Positions 38,122-47,810 of a stretch of DNA of 64,000 bases are shown here, piece by piece. Every line of letters begins with the position of its first letter. The first letter of the stretch is position 1. Under the pieces are notes generated by a model. It did not search any database and was not told the DNA's origin. It saw nothing but the letters and a program-made list of their open reading frames with translations. This stretch comes from Leptospira stimsonii. Lineage in GTDB: Bacteria > Spirochaetota > Leptospiria > Leptospirales > Leptospiraceae. The position numbers were made by a program, and so were the translations under genes. The stretch covers positions 62,001 through 126,000 of the forward strand of contig NZ_QHCS01000008.1 in the NCBI RefSeq assembly GCF_003545875.1, read 5' to 3'.

Positions 38122-38928
38122 TTATCCTTTTTTGTAAGTTGACTGTTTCTTTAGACCTTTTTTTCGAAGCATTGGACCGAGGAAGCCGCTTATTCCGGGA
38201 AATACGTTCGCGATTTTTGCCAAAATTCCTCTGCTCCCGGGAATCAAAACTTCCAAAGGTTTTTTAGACAACACGCGTCCAAGGATAATCCGAGAAACCT
38301 CATCCGCAGTCAGAACCTTATCTCCGGAAAACGTCATGGACGCTTGTTCATAGTCCTTTTGGAGATCCAACATCGGCGTCTTGATCGCGTCAGGGCAGAC
38401 GACCGTTACAAAAACATTCTTCTCTTTGAGTTCTTGCGCGACCGCCAAGGAAAATCCTCGAACCGCAAATTTAGAAGTGGAATAAAGCGCAATCCCCGTG
38501 ATCGGCGCCACTCCCGCGAGAGAAGCGATGTTGACGATATGACCCGCTTTGACGGCAACCATTCGTACCGCGGCTTCTCGTGTTCCATACATCACACCTT
38601 TGGCGTTGATGTCCATATGACGATCGATTTGAGCCGCTGGAACTTCGTAGATATAACCTGGTAGAAGATATCCCGCTACGTTTAAGAGGGCGTCGATTTT
38701 CCCCCACTTTTTGTATGCAAGGTCCATGACTTTTTTCCAATCGGATGGAGAGGTGACGTCTAACTTGGAAACGAGAACTCTTTCTTTTTCATTCTTCCAT
38801 TGGGCTGAGAATTTTTTGAGTTCCTTCTCGTTGATATCCGTGATGAGAATCGAATGCCCGGCCGCGAAAGCGTCTTCTGCGAGTTTTTTTCCGAGCCCGC
38901 CCGCGCAACCTGTGATGAATAAAATCAT
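38122..38928 (-). CDS. Short-chain dehydrogenase/reductase
   Basis: This 268-residue protein has the classic SDR layout: nucleotide-binding TGCAGGLGKKLA (TGxxxGxG) at 6-17, cofactor strand ending DIN, NVAGYL (NAG-like), catalytic Ser in NIASLAG, and Tyr and Lys in YSTSKFA near 150. The acidic Asp after strand 2 (ITDIN) favours NAD over NADP. The C-terminus is extended and basic (GPMLRKKGLKKQST), as in membrane-associated fatty-acyl or retinol-type SDRs. It starts 12 bases after the metallo-beta-lactamase-fold gene, suggesting an operon. Substrate unknown. Confidence 0.9.
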   Translation of the reverse strand: MILFITGCAGGLGKKLAEDAFAAGHSILITDINEKELKKFSAQWKNEKERVLVSKLDVTSPSDWKKVMDLAYKKWGKIDALLNVAGYLLPGYIYEVPAAQIDRHMDINAKGVMYGTREAAVRMVAVKAGHIVNIASLAGVAPITGIALYSTSKFAVRGFSLAVAQELKEKNVFVTVVCPDAIKTPMLDLQKDYEQASMTFSGDKVLTADEVSRIILGRVLSKKPLEVLIPGSRGILAKIANVFPGISGFLGPMLRKKGLKKQSTYKKG

Positions 38929-38940
38929 ATTCGTTTTTCC

Positions 38941-40044
38941 TTATGTTACGGGCGAACCGAAGGACAATTGTCCGAAACTAAACGTCGGAGAAGTTCCCGG
39001 AAACAACCAATAGCTCGTCATTTCTGAAGAAGGCATCACGTTGTAAAAGTCCGGATTTCTAAGGGAAACTCCCGCCATCTCCTTCTCTTGAACCATCGAA
39101 ATATATTGGTCCAGTCCGATCTCGAGCGTATTTCCGTTTAGAATGACTTCCATTCCGGTAGCCTTTGCGAATTTTTTCACGCCCGGAATCCGGGATTTCA
39201 AAGGAGAATAACTGTCAGCACTGACGCCGTTTTCACTGGAGACAAAAATTCCTTCGGGAGTATGAGCCACGAGAGAATGGTTTCCATAGGTATGACCCGG
39301 AGTTCGAATCAAAGCAACGCCTTGTCCAAGTTCCACGTCCCCGTCTAATACGACGATCCGATCGCTCGAAACTCCTCCAGTTCCGTTCGGACAATACCAA
39401 TCGGATTGAGGAGGAAGAAGACCTTGGACGGATTCCCATTCTTCCCGCATCACCAAAAGTTTTGCATTCGGGAAGTATCCCTTTTCTCCGTTTGCGCCCA
39501 GCCACTTACGGATGTCTTGTGTATGAAGGTGATCGTACGAAATGTAGTCCACTTTTTCAGGAGAAATTCCTGCGTCTTGAAGACATTCTTCCACGGTGTT
39601 TAAGATCGGAGCGATGATCTTTTTTCCGATGGATTGAAACGGTCCAAAACTTTCCGCGAGTCTTTTGAAAAAGGGAGTTTCCGCATTCCCGTCCAGATCG
39701 GAAGGGGAAAACAAAAGAGTTTTGATTCCTTCTCCCGTGCGATACTGAATGATGAACAATCGATTTAGAATGTGCATGTAGGGAGTCGGAAGGCTGTAAG
39801 CGTTCAAGAGCGCATAACGTGTAGGATACGGAACTCGAACCAGATCGTAAGATCTGTAGAAAACGACTTGAGAGCCCGAAAGCATCTTTTCTCGAAATTT
39901 CCGCGCGCGTTTGCGAACGTCTTCGAGTCTGTCCACGGGAAAAGGAAGATTTCTCGAACCGACGAAGTCCGTGATCGGTTTAATGGAAGAATCCTTTTTC
40001 GGTTTTGACTTGGGAGCTGTTTTGGATGCGGATGCTTTTGCCAT
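38941..40044 (-). CDS. Metallo-beta-lactamase-fold hydrolase
   Basis: In this 367-residue protein, residues about 85-330 follow the MBL fold, with metal-binding positions in DYISYDHLHTQDIRKW (a DHLHxxD variant of HxHxDH), TPGHTYGNHSLVA and an Asp/Asn-rich SSENGVSADSY segment. The first 20 residues are a Lys/Ser/Ala-rich basic stretch (KASASKTAPKSKPKKDSS). A GAGGAAAC ribosome site precedes the ATG. The pair with the SDR gene 12 bases downstream suggests a common pathway, perhaps of a lipid or a lactone, but the substrate is not evident. Confidence 0.83.
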   Translation of the reverse strand: MAKASASKTAPKSKPKKDSSIKPITDFVGSRNLPFPVDRLEDVRKRARKFREKMLSGSQVVFYRSYDLVRVPYPTRYALLNAYSLPTPYMHILNRLFIIQYRTGEGIKTLLFSPSDLDGNAETPFFKRLAESFGPFQSIGKKIIAPILNTVEECLQDAGISPEKVDYISYDHLHTQDIRKWLGANGEKGYFPNAKLLVMREEWESVQGLLPPQSDWYCPNGTGGVSSDRIVVLDGDVELGQGVALIRTPGHTYGNHSLVAHTPEGIFVSSENGVSADSYSPLKSRIPGVKKFAKATGMEVILNGNTLEIGLDQYISMVQEKEMAGVSLRNPDFYNVMPSSEMTSYWLFPGTSPTFSFGQLSFGSPVT

Positions 40045-40100
40045 CTCTTTTGTTTCCTCGATATCGAATGTATCTTAATTCTTCAAAAAATGAAAGTCGA

Positions 40101-40469
40101 TCAGAACGGTTTGTAGAGAACGATATAGGACACGAGAAGTCCTAATAACGGAAACCCGAACCAGAACACTTTCGCGAGAGACGGTTTTTTATAAACTGCC
40201 GTGAGAAGACCGCCGTAAGCGAGCCAGATCGCAAACTTCGCGATCACCCAACCCGGCCAAGGCCAGAGGATTCCGAGTCTCGCGAGCATTCCAAAACCGC
40301 CGAGTAAGATCAGAAAGAGACCGATTCCGTGGGTGATTCCGACGAATTTTCGATTGGAGAATTCTTTGTTTCCTCCGTTCAAAACGTGCATGGTGACTCC
40401 TCCCAATGCGGTAAAGAGAAGAAGAATCCCGAAGATATGGATCATTTTATAGACGGTGTAGGGTATCAT
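40101..40469 (-). CDS. Small four-helix membrane protein
   Basis: This 122-residue integral membrane protein has four hydrophobic helices and conserved-looking histidines in helix 1 (YKMIHIFGILLLF), between helices 1 and 2 (VTMHVLNGG) and in helix 2 (ITHGIGLFLIL). Four helices with such His placement suggest a haem-binding or cytochrome b561-like module (SirB2/CopD style), but this is only an inference. GGAAAC lies upstream of the ATG. It stands between the MBL and cyclase genes on the same strand with 56 and 124 bases of spacing. Confidence 0.7.
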   Translation of the reverse strand: MIPYTVYKMIHIFGILLLFTALGGVTMHVLNGGNKEFSNRKFVGITHGIGLFLILLGGFGMLARLGILWPWPGWVIAKFAIWLAYGGLLTAVYKKPSLAKVFWFGFPLLGLLVSYIVLYKPF

Positions 40470-40593
40470 TTGTACCAGGTTTCCTTTGCAATCTGTAAAT
40501 TATCAGAAGCCAATCTTCCGGGAAGAATTGGCTTTGGCAACGATTGTTTGGGCGGGATGAAATTTCCGACTCGAAAAGGACCGGAATTAGCGA

Positions 40594-42771
40594 TTATTTT
40601 TCAAGAAGATGTTGAACGCCGATCCAATTTCCGAGCGGAGGAATGGCAATGTATTCCTGACAACGTTTCCGGTAAAGAATCGAGACGATATCTTCGGGAT
40701 ACACTTTGAGCGCTTGTTCGAAATTAATGAGCGCTTCTTGAAAGTCCGCCACTTTGTAGAGAATGATTCCTCTTGTGATCAGAGGTAAGGTTGTGTCCTT
40801 GAGTTTGCGGATATGCGGAGCGTCGGCTTCGTAGACTTCATAGATGATGATCGGATCGGTCTTTCCTTTGACCACGACGGAATCGATTTCACGGATCGCA
40901 AGTCCGTCGGCGATCGTCATCGAAGAAAGTGTATTCTTTGTGATGAGAATATCAGCGCGATAGAGGTTGGTCAAACTTTCCAAACGAGAAGCAACGTTGA
41001 CCGTATCTCCAATCACGGTAGTATCGAGTCTGGAACGACTTCCCACGGTTCCGAGCATCAGATTTCCTGTGTTGATCCCGATTCCTATCTTAAGACCTTT
41101 GAAATGAGAAGAATCTTTTGCTTCCGCGTTGATCGCCTGCACTCTTTTTTTCATTTCGATCGCGGCAAGAATCGCTTTATCGGCGGACGTCTTTCCGTGA
41201 AGACTTACGTTCATCGCTTCTCCTTCTCCCGAAAAAAGAGCGAGGATCCCGTCTCCCATAAACTTATCCACAAAACCTTCGTGTTTTTGAATGACCGGTT
41301 CCATACTCGCGAGGTAGTCGTTGATGAACTTGAAATTTTCTTCCGGAGTCATCTGCTCTGAGATCGTCGTAAAGGAACGAATGTCCGTAAATAGAACGCT
41401 CATCTCCTTGAGAACGGAGTCTCCTAGATTGACTTCGACCGCGGAATCCTTTCCGAGAACGTTTAAGAATTGAACCGGAACAAAACGGAAGAACGCATTC
41501 TTCTGTCTCGCGAGTTCTAACTTTTGCTGACTGAGTTCAATGTTCAGATCTTCGGATTGACGATATAAGGAGATAAATCGATTCGCAAGAATCGTCGTAA
41601 GAGCTACTACAAAGAAAAAATACGCGAAGTGGGTAAATCGAAACCCCGATTGAAAAAACATAGAATCGATCACGTCGTAGACGGCGATAAACACGACGGT
41701 GAATATACTCGCGGCCATAACGGTTGCGTCTTTCTTTCTCAGATAAACCGCTTTTCCCATAAAATAGAGGAGATAAACGAGAGTCGGAAGAATCGAAAAT
41801 TGCCAGATTCTTAGACTTGTCATTGCAAAACGGAACGGTTCGAGAAGAGTTAGGATCGCGATTCCGAGATTGAAAACGAAAAAACCGAAAAGAATTCTCG
41901 AGAACTTGGCTCTTCCGTAAAAATAATCCTGCATAAACAATAAGAACAAAGGCGCGAGCAAAGTCACGGAAGCATATTCAATTCTTGTAATCCACGTGGT
42001 ATCATGAATCGCTTCAAATGCGAAAGTTGTGCGAGAAAGGGAATAGACCGCCATAAAGACGCTAAAAAAGCCGAAATAAAGCGTATAACGGTCCTCTCTC
42101 CTTTTTACGAAGATGAGAAGATGATATAAACCGAAGAAAATATAAATCGTATTGAGACAAAGGTTGACGAGCGAGGAAATTTCACCGGAAAGATTTTGTT
42201 CCGCCGTGATGGAATAGTCACCGTCTATGTAAAAGCCGAGATCCAAATTTTTCGAAAGCGCGGTCGCGGGAGAATCTCCGATCAAACGAAAAGTGAGAAC
42301 GTTTTTCCCTTTTTTTAAAAGACTCGAATCGATGGGCAATCGAAAGTTGCGAATCGTCCTTCTTACGAGCATTTCTTTTTTTGCAGGATCCAGGTGAATT
42401 TCTCTACTCAAAGAATATCCGTTCAGAAAAATTTCCCAGTTTTCACCGATTGATTCTAAATAAAGAAAAATAGGTTTGTAGATTTTGGTTTCTTGAAGAT
42501 CACCTTCTAAAAAGAAACGGGTTTGCAGAGTATATTCTTTGAGACCTTCTCCGATCGGAACTTCGAAGATCTCATTCATGACGATCGGAAACGAAGTGAT
42601 TTTTTTTACATTTTCGGAAGAAGGATCGAGTCCGTCCAGATTCTTACTTTGAAAACCTTCTACAGCGAACCAAGTCTGTGCGCGGAGATCGATCGGTTTC
42701 CAATTTTCTTGAGTTTCGGATGAGAGTATTGCGGGAAGAAATGCAAAGAGGAAGAATAGAATCGTTTTCAA
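40594..42771 (-). CDS. Class III adenylate cyclase with 7TM-DISM sensor
   Basis: This 725-residue protein starts with TTG and a signal peptide. An extracytoplasmic jelly-roll-like domain at about 20-190 and seven membrane helices at about 200-400 are followed by a coiled coil and a cyclase domain at about 455-630. Metal ligands lie in LFTDIRSFTT and FVDKFMGDG; the transition-state Asn and Arg in DTVNVASRLE; Lys in VDKFMGDG and Asp in RLDTTVIGD favour ATP as substrate. A TPR-like segment (FQEALINFEQALKVYPED) ends the protein. It would make cAMP in response to an envelope signal. Confidence 0.92.
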   Translation of the reverse strand: MKTILFFLFAFLPAILSSETQENWKPIDLRAQTWFAVEGFQSKNLDGLDPSSENVKKITSFPIVMNEIFEVPIGEGLKEYTLQTRFFLEGDLQETKIYKPIFLYLESIGENWEIFLNGYSLSREIHLDPAKKEMLVRRTIRNFRLPIDSSLLKKGKNVLTFRLIGDSPATALSKNLDLGFYIDGDYSITAEQNLSGEISSLVNLCLNTIYIFFGLYHLLIFVKRREDRYTLYFGFFSVFMAVYSLSRTTFAFEAIHDTTWITRIEYASVTLLAPLFLLFMQDYFYGRAKFSRILFGFFVFNLGIAILTLLEPFRFAMTSLRIWQFSILPTLVYLLYFMGKAVYLRKKDATVMAASIFTVVFIAVYDVIDSMFFQSGFRFTHFAYFFFVVALTTILANRFISLYRQSEDLNIELSQQKLELARQKNAFFRFVPVQFLNVLGKDSAVEVNLGDSVLKEMSVLFTDIRSFTTISEQMTPEENFKFINDYLASMEPVIQKHEGFVDKFMGDGILALFSGEGEAMNVSLHGKTSADKAILAAIEMKKRVQAINAEAKDSSHFKGLKIGIGINTGNLMLGTVGSRSRLDTTVIGDTVNVASRLESLTNLYRADILITKNTLSSMTIADGLAIREIDSVVVKGKTDPIIIYEVYEADAPHIRKLKDTTLPLITRGIILYKVADFQEALINFEQALKVYPEDIVSILYRKRCQEYIAIPPLGNWIGVQHLLEK
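41597..41610 (+). repeat. Repeat-like copy inside the cyclase gene
   Basis: GTAAGAGCTACTAC lies in the transmembrane part of the adenylate cyclase, antisense to it (VVALT). It resembles the cluster B copy. It could be chance. Confidence 0.3.
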
Positions 42772-42976
42772 AGTTGGTTTTTCCGTTTAGAGAAATCGTT
42801 GTTTCTCGGTGAAGTATAGGGATTAGAAGTTTAGATTGTTGAATTTTCAACATTTTTATTCCGGATTCGATTCAATTCTTAGGTTCGATTTTGAAAAGCG
42901 GTTGCAAGTCTTTCGATTCGCATAAGATTTCAATATCCGGATCGCCGGAGTGAAACAATTTGATGAGGAAATTTGA

Positions 42977-43456
42977 ATGTCAGACCCAACACTAGGAACG
43001 TCTCTTCCCGCAATCAGTTTGGAAAGTAGCGAAGGGAAGAGTATAAAACTTCCCGAGGACATCGCAGGTTCTTGGACCCTACTCTATTTTTATCCGAAAG
43101 ATGATACCCCGGGATGTACAAAACAAGCCTGCAGTTATAGAGATAATATCGGAGAATTTAAGAAGATCGGAGCGAAGGTCTACGGCGTGAGCTTAGATGA
43201 TCTCGGATCTCATGAGAATTTTATTCAAAAGTATTCTTTAAACTTTCCTCTGTTATCCGATCCGAATCATTCTTTGAGCGAGGCGCTCGGAGTTTATGGA
43301 GATCAAGAATGGAAAGGAAGAGTTTTCAAAGGTCTTTCTCGGGATTCTTTTTTGATTTCTCCGGATGGGAAAATACAAAAGGTTTGGAGAAAAGTTGACC
43401 CGACGACCACGGTAGAAGAAACTCTCCAGGAGATTTCCAAAGCAAGCGGTAAATGA
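42977..43456 (+). CDS. bcp: Thiol peroxidase, Bcp/PrxQ family
   Basis: This 159-residue peroxiredoxin reduces hydroperoxides with thioredoxin-type donors. The peroxidatic Cys47 and resolving Cys52 lie in DDTPGCTKQACSYRD, the PrxQ C-x4-C arrangement that forms an intramolecular disulfide. A GAGGAAA ribosome site precedes the ATG. The stop is followed directly by the TTG start of the M61 peptidase gene, so both are co-expressed. Cytoplasmic; length normal. Confidence 0.95.
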   Translation: MSDPTLGTSLPAISLESSEGKSIKLPEDIAGSWTLLYFYPKDDTPGCTKQACSYRDNIGEFKKIGAKVYGVSLDDLGSHENFIQKYSLNFPLLSDPNHSLSEALGVYGDQEWKGRVFKGLSRDSFLISPDGKIQKVWRKVDPTTTVEETLQEISKASGK

Positions 43457-45178
43457 TTGTCTAAACTTCGCTTTTCTGTTCAAGAATTTCAACTCACAGG
43501 ACACTATCTTCAAGTAGAATTGGAGATAGTCTCTCCCGAAAAAGAAACCGTTCTTTCCCTTCCCGTCTGGTCTCCCGGATCGTATATGGTGCGGGATTAT
43601 TCCAGACATCTCCATAAAATGGAAGCCTTTGTTTCCGGGAAGAACGGAAAATCTCTGGAAATCAATCCGATCGGATTGGATTCCTGGAGCGTAGTTTCGG
43701 ACGGAGAATCGTTTCGAATTCGTTATGTGGTCTATGGTTTCGACTACTCGGTACGTTCCAATTATTTCACCACGGAATTCTGTCTTTTACATCCACCCGC
43801 ATTGTTTCTTTATCCTAAGAATTTTGAAATTTCCGAAATCACATTAGAAATATCGAATTCTCTTCCTTTTGATTTTTGTCATTCCGGTCTATCCGGAAAA
43901 GGGAAAAAACGATCCGCCGAGTCCTTGGATGAATGGATGGATTCTCCGATCTTGTTATCCAATCGTCCGGCGATTTCCTTCACCTCCGGAGAATGTGAAC
44001 ATGCGATCGTTCTCGAAGGAGAATTGTCTAAATCCGTTCAGAAGAATCTGATCCGTGACCTTCGAAAGATTACGGCGGAACAAATCCGCTCTTTCGGTGG
44101 GGCACCTAATTCGCGTTATCTGTTTGTTCTGATCCTTTCGGAAGGGGCATACGGCGGTCTGGAACATCTAAATTCTTCCGTAAATATGTATGATCCTCTG
44201 AAGGCGTTGAGTAAGGACGGTTATCTCAAACTTTTAGAACTTCTTTCTCACGAATACTTTCATCTTTGGAATGTGAAACGGATTCGTCCGATCGCGCTCG
44301 GTCCTTTCGATTATCAGAAACCGAATCTGACGCGGGAACTCTGGATTGCGGAAGGAATCACTTCTTTCTATGACGCTTACTTTTTGGTGAAGACGAAACA
44401 TTTAAACGCGGAGAACTATCTCGCGAAGGTGATGGAGGATCTTCAGAGTCTGGAAAAATCGGAAGGAGAATCCTGGATGAGTCTGGAAGATTCTTCTTAC
44501 ACTGCTTGGACTAAATTCTACAATCGTCCGAACGATCCGAATGCGGGAAATACCGGAATTTCGTATTATGTGAAAGGCGGGATTCTCGCCCTCGCGATGG
44601 ACCTTTATCTCCTTTCGGAGACTTCCGGCAAAAAGTCACTTTTGGACGTTATGAGAGACGTTTATCAATTCTTTCATATTGGGAAGAATCGAGGGTTTAC
44701 AAAATCTGAATTCTTTGAAGCGGCCAAACGAAGTACAGGAGTCGATCTAAAGTTGGAATTCGGAGTATATCTGGAGAAACCGGTCGTGATTCCTATCGAA
44801 AGATATTTCCACAAAATCGGTGTTATACGAGTGGATTCGAATCCCGGCGTGGAGCTCGGTTTTGGAACGAGAGAAGAAAGAGGAAATCTTGTCATCAGTA
44901 AAATTGATTGGAAGATTCTGGATCCTTCCGTCGATTTAAGTCAGGGTGACGAATGGATTTCGTTGAACGGAAATCGGATTCATTCGGGAAATCGAAAAGA
45001 TCTTTTGAAACAATTCAAGTCCGGTGATAAGATCGAACTTTTGATCGCGAGGAAGGGAAAAATTCTTAAGAGGAAGATGAAACTCTCGAAACGTTTTCAG
45101 ACGAGCCAGTTCAAGTTCGAGGAGCTTCCTACGGACGAGCAAAAACGATTGAGAGATCAATTTTTTGGTTTGAGTTGA
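43457..45178 (+). CDS. M61 family metallopeptidase (glycyl aminopeptidase-like) with PDZ domain
   Basis: This 573-residue protein starts at a TTG right after the bcp stop. An N-terminal beta domain (residues about 1-180) is followed by the thermolysin-like core. Zinc ligands are His265 and His269 in HEYFH with Glu266 as base, and Glu299 in LWIAEGI; VKRIRPIALGPFDY is the family signature after the HExxH. A PDZ domain occupies about 470-560. No signal peptide is visible, so it is probably cytoplasmic. Members prefer N-terminal Gly or Ala. Confidence 0.92.
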   Translation: MSKLRFSVQEFQLTGHYLQVELEIVSPEKETVLSLPVWSPGSYMVRDYSRHLHKMEAFVSGKNGKSLEINPIGLDSWSVVSDGESFRIRYVVYGFDYSVRSNYFTTEFCLLHPPALFLYPKNFEISEITLEISNSLPFDFCHSGLSGKGKKRSAESLDEWMDSPILLSNRPAISFTSGECEHAIVLEGELSKSVQKNLIRDLRKITAEQIRSFGGAPNSRYLFVLILSEGAYGGLEHLNSSVNMYDPLKALSKDGYLKLLELLSHEYFHLWNVKRIRPIALGPFDYQKPNLTRELWIAEGITSFYDAYFLVKTKHLNAENYLAKVMEDLQSLEKSEGESWMSLEDSSYTAWTKFYNRPNDPNAGNTGISYYVKGGILALAMDLYLLSETSGKKSLLDVMRDVYQFFHIGKNRGFTKSEFFEAAKRSTGVDLKLEFGVYLEKPVVIPIERYFHKIGVIRVDSNPGVELGFGTREERGNLVISKIDWKILDPSVDLSQGDEWISLNGNRIHSGNRKDLLKQFKSGDKIELLIARKGKILKRKMKLSKRFQTSQFKFEELPTDEQKRLRDQFFGLS

Positions 45179-45482
45179 TCGTGTTTCTGTAAAGGGAAAA
45201 AGTTTGGTGGCTGGCCAAGTCGTTTTTTGTTCCGTTTTTTTCAAAAGGTTAAGGATCGCGAGATTGGCGAACGTTTCCTTCGAAAAAGATCAGATCGTTT
45301 TTTGATGACCTTTCTTCTACGATTTTGGGATTTGATTTCTTTTTCCTTTTTTTTTCCGTATCTCCTTTCTAAAATATTCTTTTTGGTTATCGTAAAGATC
45401 TCTTCAAAAAATTCTAAATTCTTTTGAATTCTTTTTCTAAATTTGACCCTATGATGCGCGAGGTTGGAACCGGAGAAAGTGT
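45179..45482. other. Intergenic region
   Basis: T-rich stretch between the M61 gene and the DUF1564 gene. No gene or repeat was seen; short T-runs follow weak hairpins only. Confidence 0.35.
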
Positions 45483-46019
45483 ATGGAAACTCTTTCGTTT
45501 AGTTCTGAGAGAAAAATTGAGTCTGCGTTGATCGAGGGTTCTTTGGGTACGGATTCGATCTTAATTCCGCTTGCCTATTGGGAGGCGCTCAATTTGGAAG
45601 AAAAGAATGCTCTTCGGAGAAAACTTCCCTATTTGTTACGGAGATATACGAAGTATCTGAGTTGTTTAAGGCGTTTGCATTGGAGTGCCGGGAAGATTCA
45701 GTACAATCGGGGCGTCGGGAAAATGAAGAAGATGAGTATTCGGGTCAATACCGGTGCCTGGGCTCTTTTAGGAGCATTGGCGGCGGCACATGGGGTTTCA
45801 AGATGTTATCTTTTTAATTATATGCTTTGGTTGGACGATGTTGGAGTTGGAGATTCTATCGTGGATACAATGAACCAAGGAGTTCCTAGGTTTCACGAGG
45901 TTTACAGAATGATCTGGACCCTCGATTTACGACAAAATCTCATTTCCAGGGAGTTAGAAATCGAACCAAACCCGCTTTTCGGACGATACACCTACGAATT
46001 TGAAAGAACTCCGACATAG
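45483..46019 (+). CDS. DUF1564 family protein (Leptospira-restricted)
   Basis: This 178-residue protein contains the family core: a basic segment rich in Arg/Lys (LRRKLPYLLRRYTKYLSCLRR) and the signature AHGVSRCYLFNYMLWLD near 110-126. A related signature (GLGVSRCLLFSILEDWE) occurs in the second copy at 60091-60555. The V-S-R-C-x-L-F segment after a helix resembles the turn of a ribbon-helix-helix or HTH regulator, so a DNA-binding role is possible but unproven. GGAGAAAG precedes the ATG. Such genes occur in many copies in Leptospira genomes. Confidence 0.8.
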   Translation: METLSFSSERKIESALIEGSLGTDSILIPLAYWEALNLEEKNALRRKLPYLLRRYTKYLSCLRRLHWSAGKIQYNRGVGKMKKMSIRVNTGAWALLGALAAAHGVSRCYLFNYMLWLDDVGVGDSIVDTMNQGVPRFHEVYRMIWTLDLRQNLISRELEIEPNPLFGRYTYEFERTPT

Positions 46020-46103
46020 GAATCATAAAACTCTCAGTAGTCTCCTACGCTTTCTAAAAAAAACGAGCCGCGATACAAAGACTCTAAGAAGCTTCTCATT
46101 CCT

Positions 46104-46859
46104 TCAAACCGCTGTGATTCCACCGTCGACGGCCCAGTTTGCGCCATTGATATAACCGGAATCCGGACTCAACAAAAAAAGAATCACTCTTGCGATTTCC
46201 AAGGGATCTGCAATTTTTCTCGAAGGTGTCATCTCCAAAATTTTCTTCCTATGATCGTCCACTTGGTCTTCCTGAATTCCCATCTTTGTTTCGATATAAC
46301 CGGGGCTGATTGCGTTGATCGAAATACCAAGCGGTCCCCACTCATCGGCTAAGGATCGAACAAAACCGATGAGAGCGTGTTTAGAAGAAGAATAGGCGAC
46401 CGAGTTCGCAGATCCCTTAAGAGACAAAGAAGATGCGACGAACAAGAGTCTTCCTAAATTCAAATTTATGAATATAGGGAGAATCCACTTCGTGATCTGG
46501 AACGCGGATCGAATGTTGATCGAAAAAATTCGATCCCATTCTTCCTCGCTCACTTCCGTAATCTTGTGATACGGGCCGCCGTATCCGGCACAATGAATAA
46601 AGCCGTAAGGAGTTAGATTTTCAGACGAAACATATTCTTTCCATTTTTCCAGAGAAGAATAGAGTTCCCTATCCTGAGTCAGATCGGTGGGAAGAAAGAA
46701 TTCTCCATCCAACAGATTCTCAGGATGTTTTAAATCAAAATTCGTAACAGAGTAACCCTCGGAAACGAGTAACGCGACGATCGCCCTTCCCAATCCGCCG
46801 CTTCCTCCGGTGAGAATTACGTTCTTTTTATTTTCGAATTCTTTCTTTGTTACAGACAC
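46104..46859 (-). CDS. Short-chain dehydrogenase/reductase
   Basis: This 251-residue protein starts with GTG. It has TGGSGGLGRAIVALL (nucleotide loop at 17-31), FDLKHP (acidic cofactor-selecting residue), HCAGYGGPY, ASSLSLKGSA and catalytic Tyr-Lys in YSSSKHALIGFV, then NAISPGYIETKM and a C-terminal NGANWAVDGG, all standard for the FabG-like classical SDRs. Divergent from argB, with 78 bases between the starts. Substrate unknown. Confidence 0.9.
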   Translation of the reverse strand: MSVTKKEFENKKNVILTGGSGGLGRAIVALLVSEGYSVTNFDLKHPENLLDGEFFLPTDLTQDRELYSSLEKWKEYVSSENLTPYGFIHCAGYGGPYHKITEVSEEEWDRIFSINIRSAFQITKWILPIFINLNLGRLLFVASSLSLKGSANSVAYSSSKHALIGFVRSLADEWGPLGISINAISPGYIETKMGIQEDQVDDHRKKILEMTPSRKIADPLEIARVILFLLSPDSGYINGANWAVDGGITAV

Positions 46860-46937
46860 TCTTCTTGAATCTCCATTCTAACTTCTATCCCGTATTTCTG
46901 GATGACAGAGATCGGCACAAGGAATTCTCTGTTTCTC

Positions 46938-47810
46938 ATGGAAAAACTTTTCGAAAGAGTCAATCATATCCTCGAAGCCCTCCCTTACATCACAAAATAT
47001 TCGGGCAAGACGGTCGTGATCAAATACGGCGGTGCCGCGATGGCGAAAGCCGATTTGAAAGAATCTTTTGCGAAAGACATCGTTCTTTTAAAATATGTCG
47101 GAATTCATCCCGTAATCGTACACGGAGGCGGACCTGAAATCAATCGTCTTCTTGAGAGTCTAAAAATTCCGACTGAGTTCGTTCACGGACATAGAGTGAC
47201 CGATTCACAAACTATGGACGTGGTGGAAATGGTTCTCACTGGAAAGGTGAACAAACAAATCGTCTCTATGATCAATGCACAAGGCGGGAACGCAGTGGGA
47301 ATTTCCGGAAAGGACGGGAATCTTGCCAAGGCAACAAAAACCCCGATCGAGATCGAGCTGGAAGGTCAAGAGAAACAACTCTTCGACGTGGGACTTGTAG
47401 GAAAGATCGAAACGATCAATCCGGAGATTCTCCTCAATCTTCAAAAAGAAGGATTCATTCCGGTGATATCGCCCGTGGCTGAATCCGCCACGGGCGATAG
47501 TCTCAACATCAACGCAGACACTTTTGCCGGAGAAGTCGCGGGTGCGCTCAAAGCGGAGAAATTGATTCTCCTTACGGATACGGAAGGAATTTTGATCGAC
47601 GGAAAACTTGCCACCGGACTCAACCGAGGCAAGGTGAAGGATTATATTCGAAAAGGAGAAATTTCCGGCGGAATGATCCCCAAGGTCGAATGTTGTCTCA
47701 CTGCGATCGATCAAGGAGTCAGAAGAACTCATATCATCGACGGAAGAGTTCCTCATTCTATCTTGATTGAAATTTTTACGAACCAAGGAATCGGTTCTCT
47801 GATCGAGTAA
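46938..47810 (+). CDS. argB: Acetylglutamate kinase
   Basis: This 290-residue amino-acid kinase phosphorylates N-acetylglutamate, the second step of arginine synthesis. Motifs are VVIKYGGAAM (ATP site), VIVHGGGPEINRLL, and the C-terminal GGMIPKVECC. The ATG at 46938 matches the usual N-terminus (MEKLFERV) and is preferred over 46902. An N-terminal extension helix typical of arginine-inhibited enzymes may be present (EKLFERVNHILEALPYI). The coding sequence contains a perfect 13-bp inverted repeat at 47467-47499, described separately. Confidence 0.95.
   Translation: MEKLFERVNHILEALPYITKYSGKTVVIKYGGAAMAKADLKESFAKDIVLLKYVGIHPVIVHGGGPEINRLLESLKIPTEFVHGHRVTDSQTMDVVEMVLTGKVNKQIVSMINAQGGNAVGISGKDGNLAKATKTPIEIELEGQEKQLFDVGLVGKIETINPEILLNLQKEGFIPVISPVAESATGDSLNINADTFAGEVAGALKAEKLILLTDTEGILIDGKLATGLNRGKVKDYIRKGEISGGMIPKVECCLTAIDQGVRRTHIIDGRVPHSILIEIFTNQGIGSLIE
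47467..47499. repeat. Perfect 13-bp inverted repeat inside argB
   Basis: Left arm TATCGCCCGTGGC (47467-47479), loop of 7, right arm GCCACGGGCGATA (47487-47499). It encodes ISPVAESATGD of ArgB. The G+C-rich stem would be very stable in the mRNA. Confidence 0.7.
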
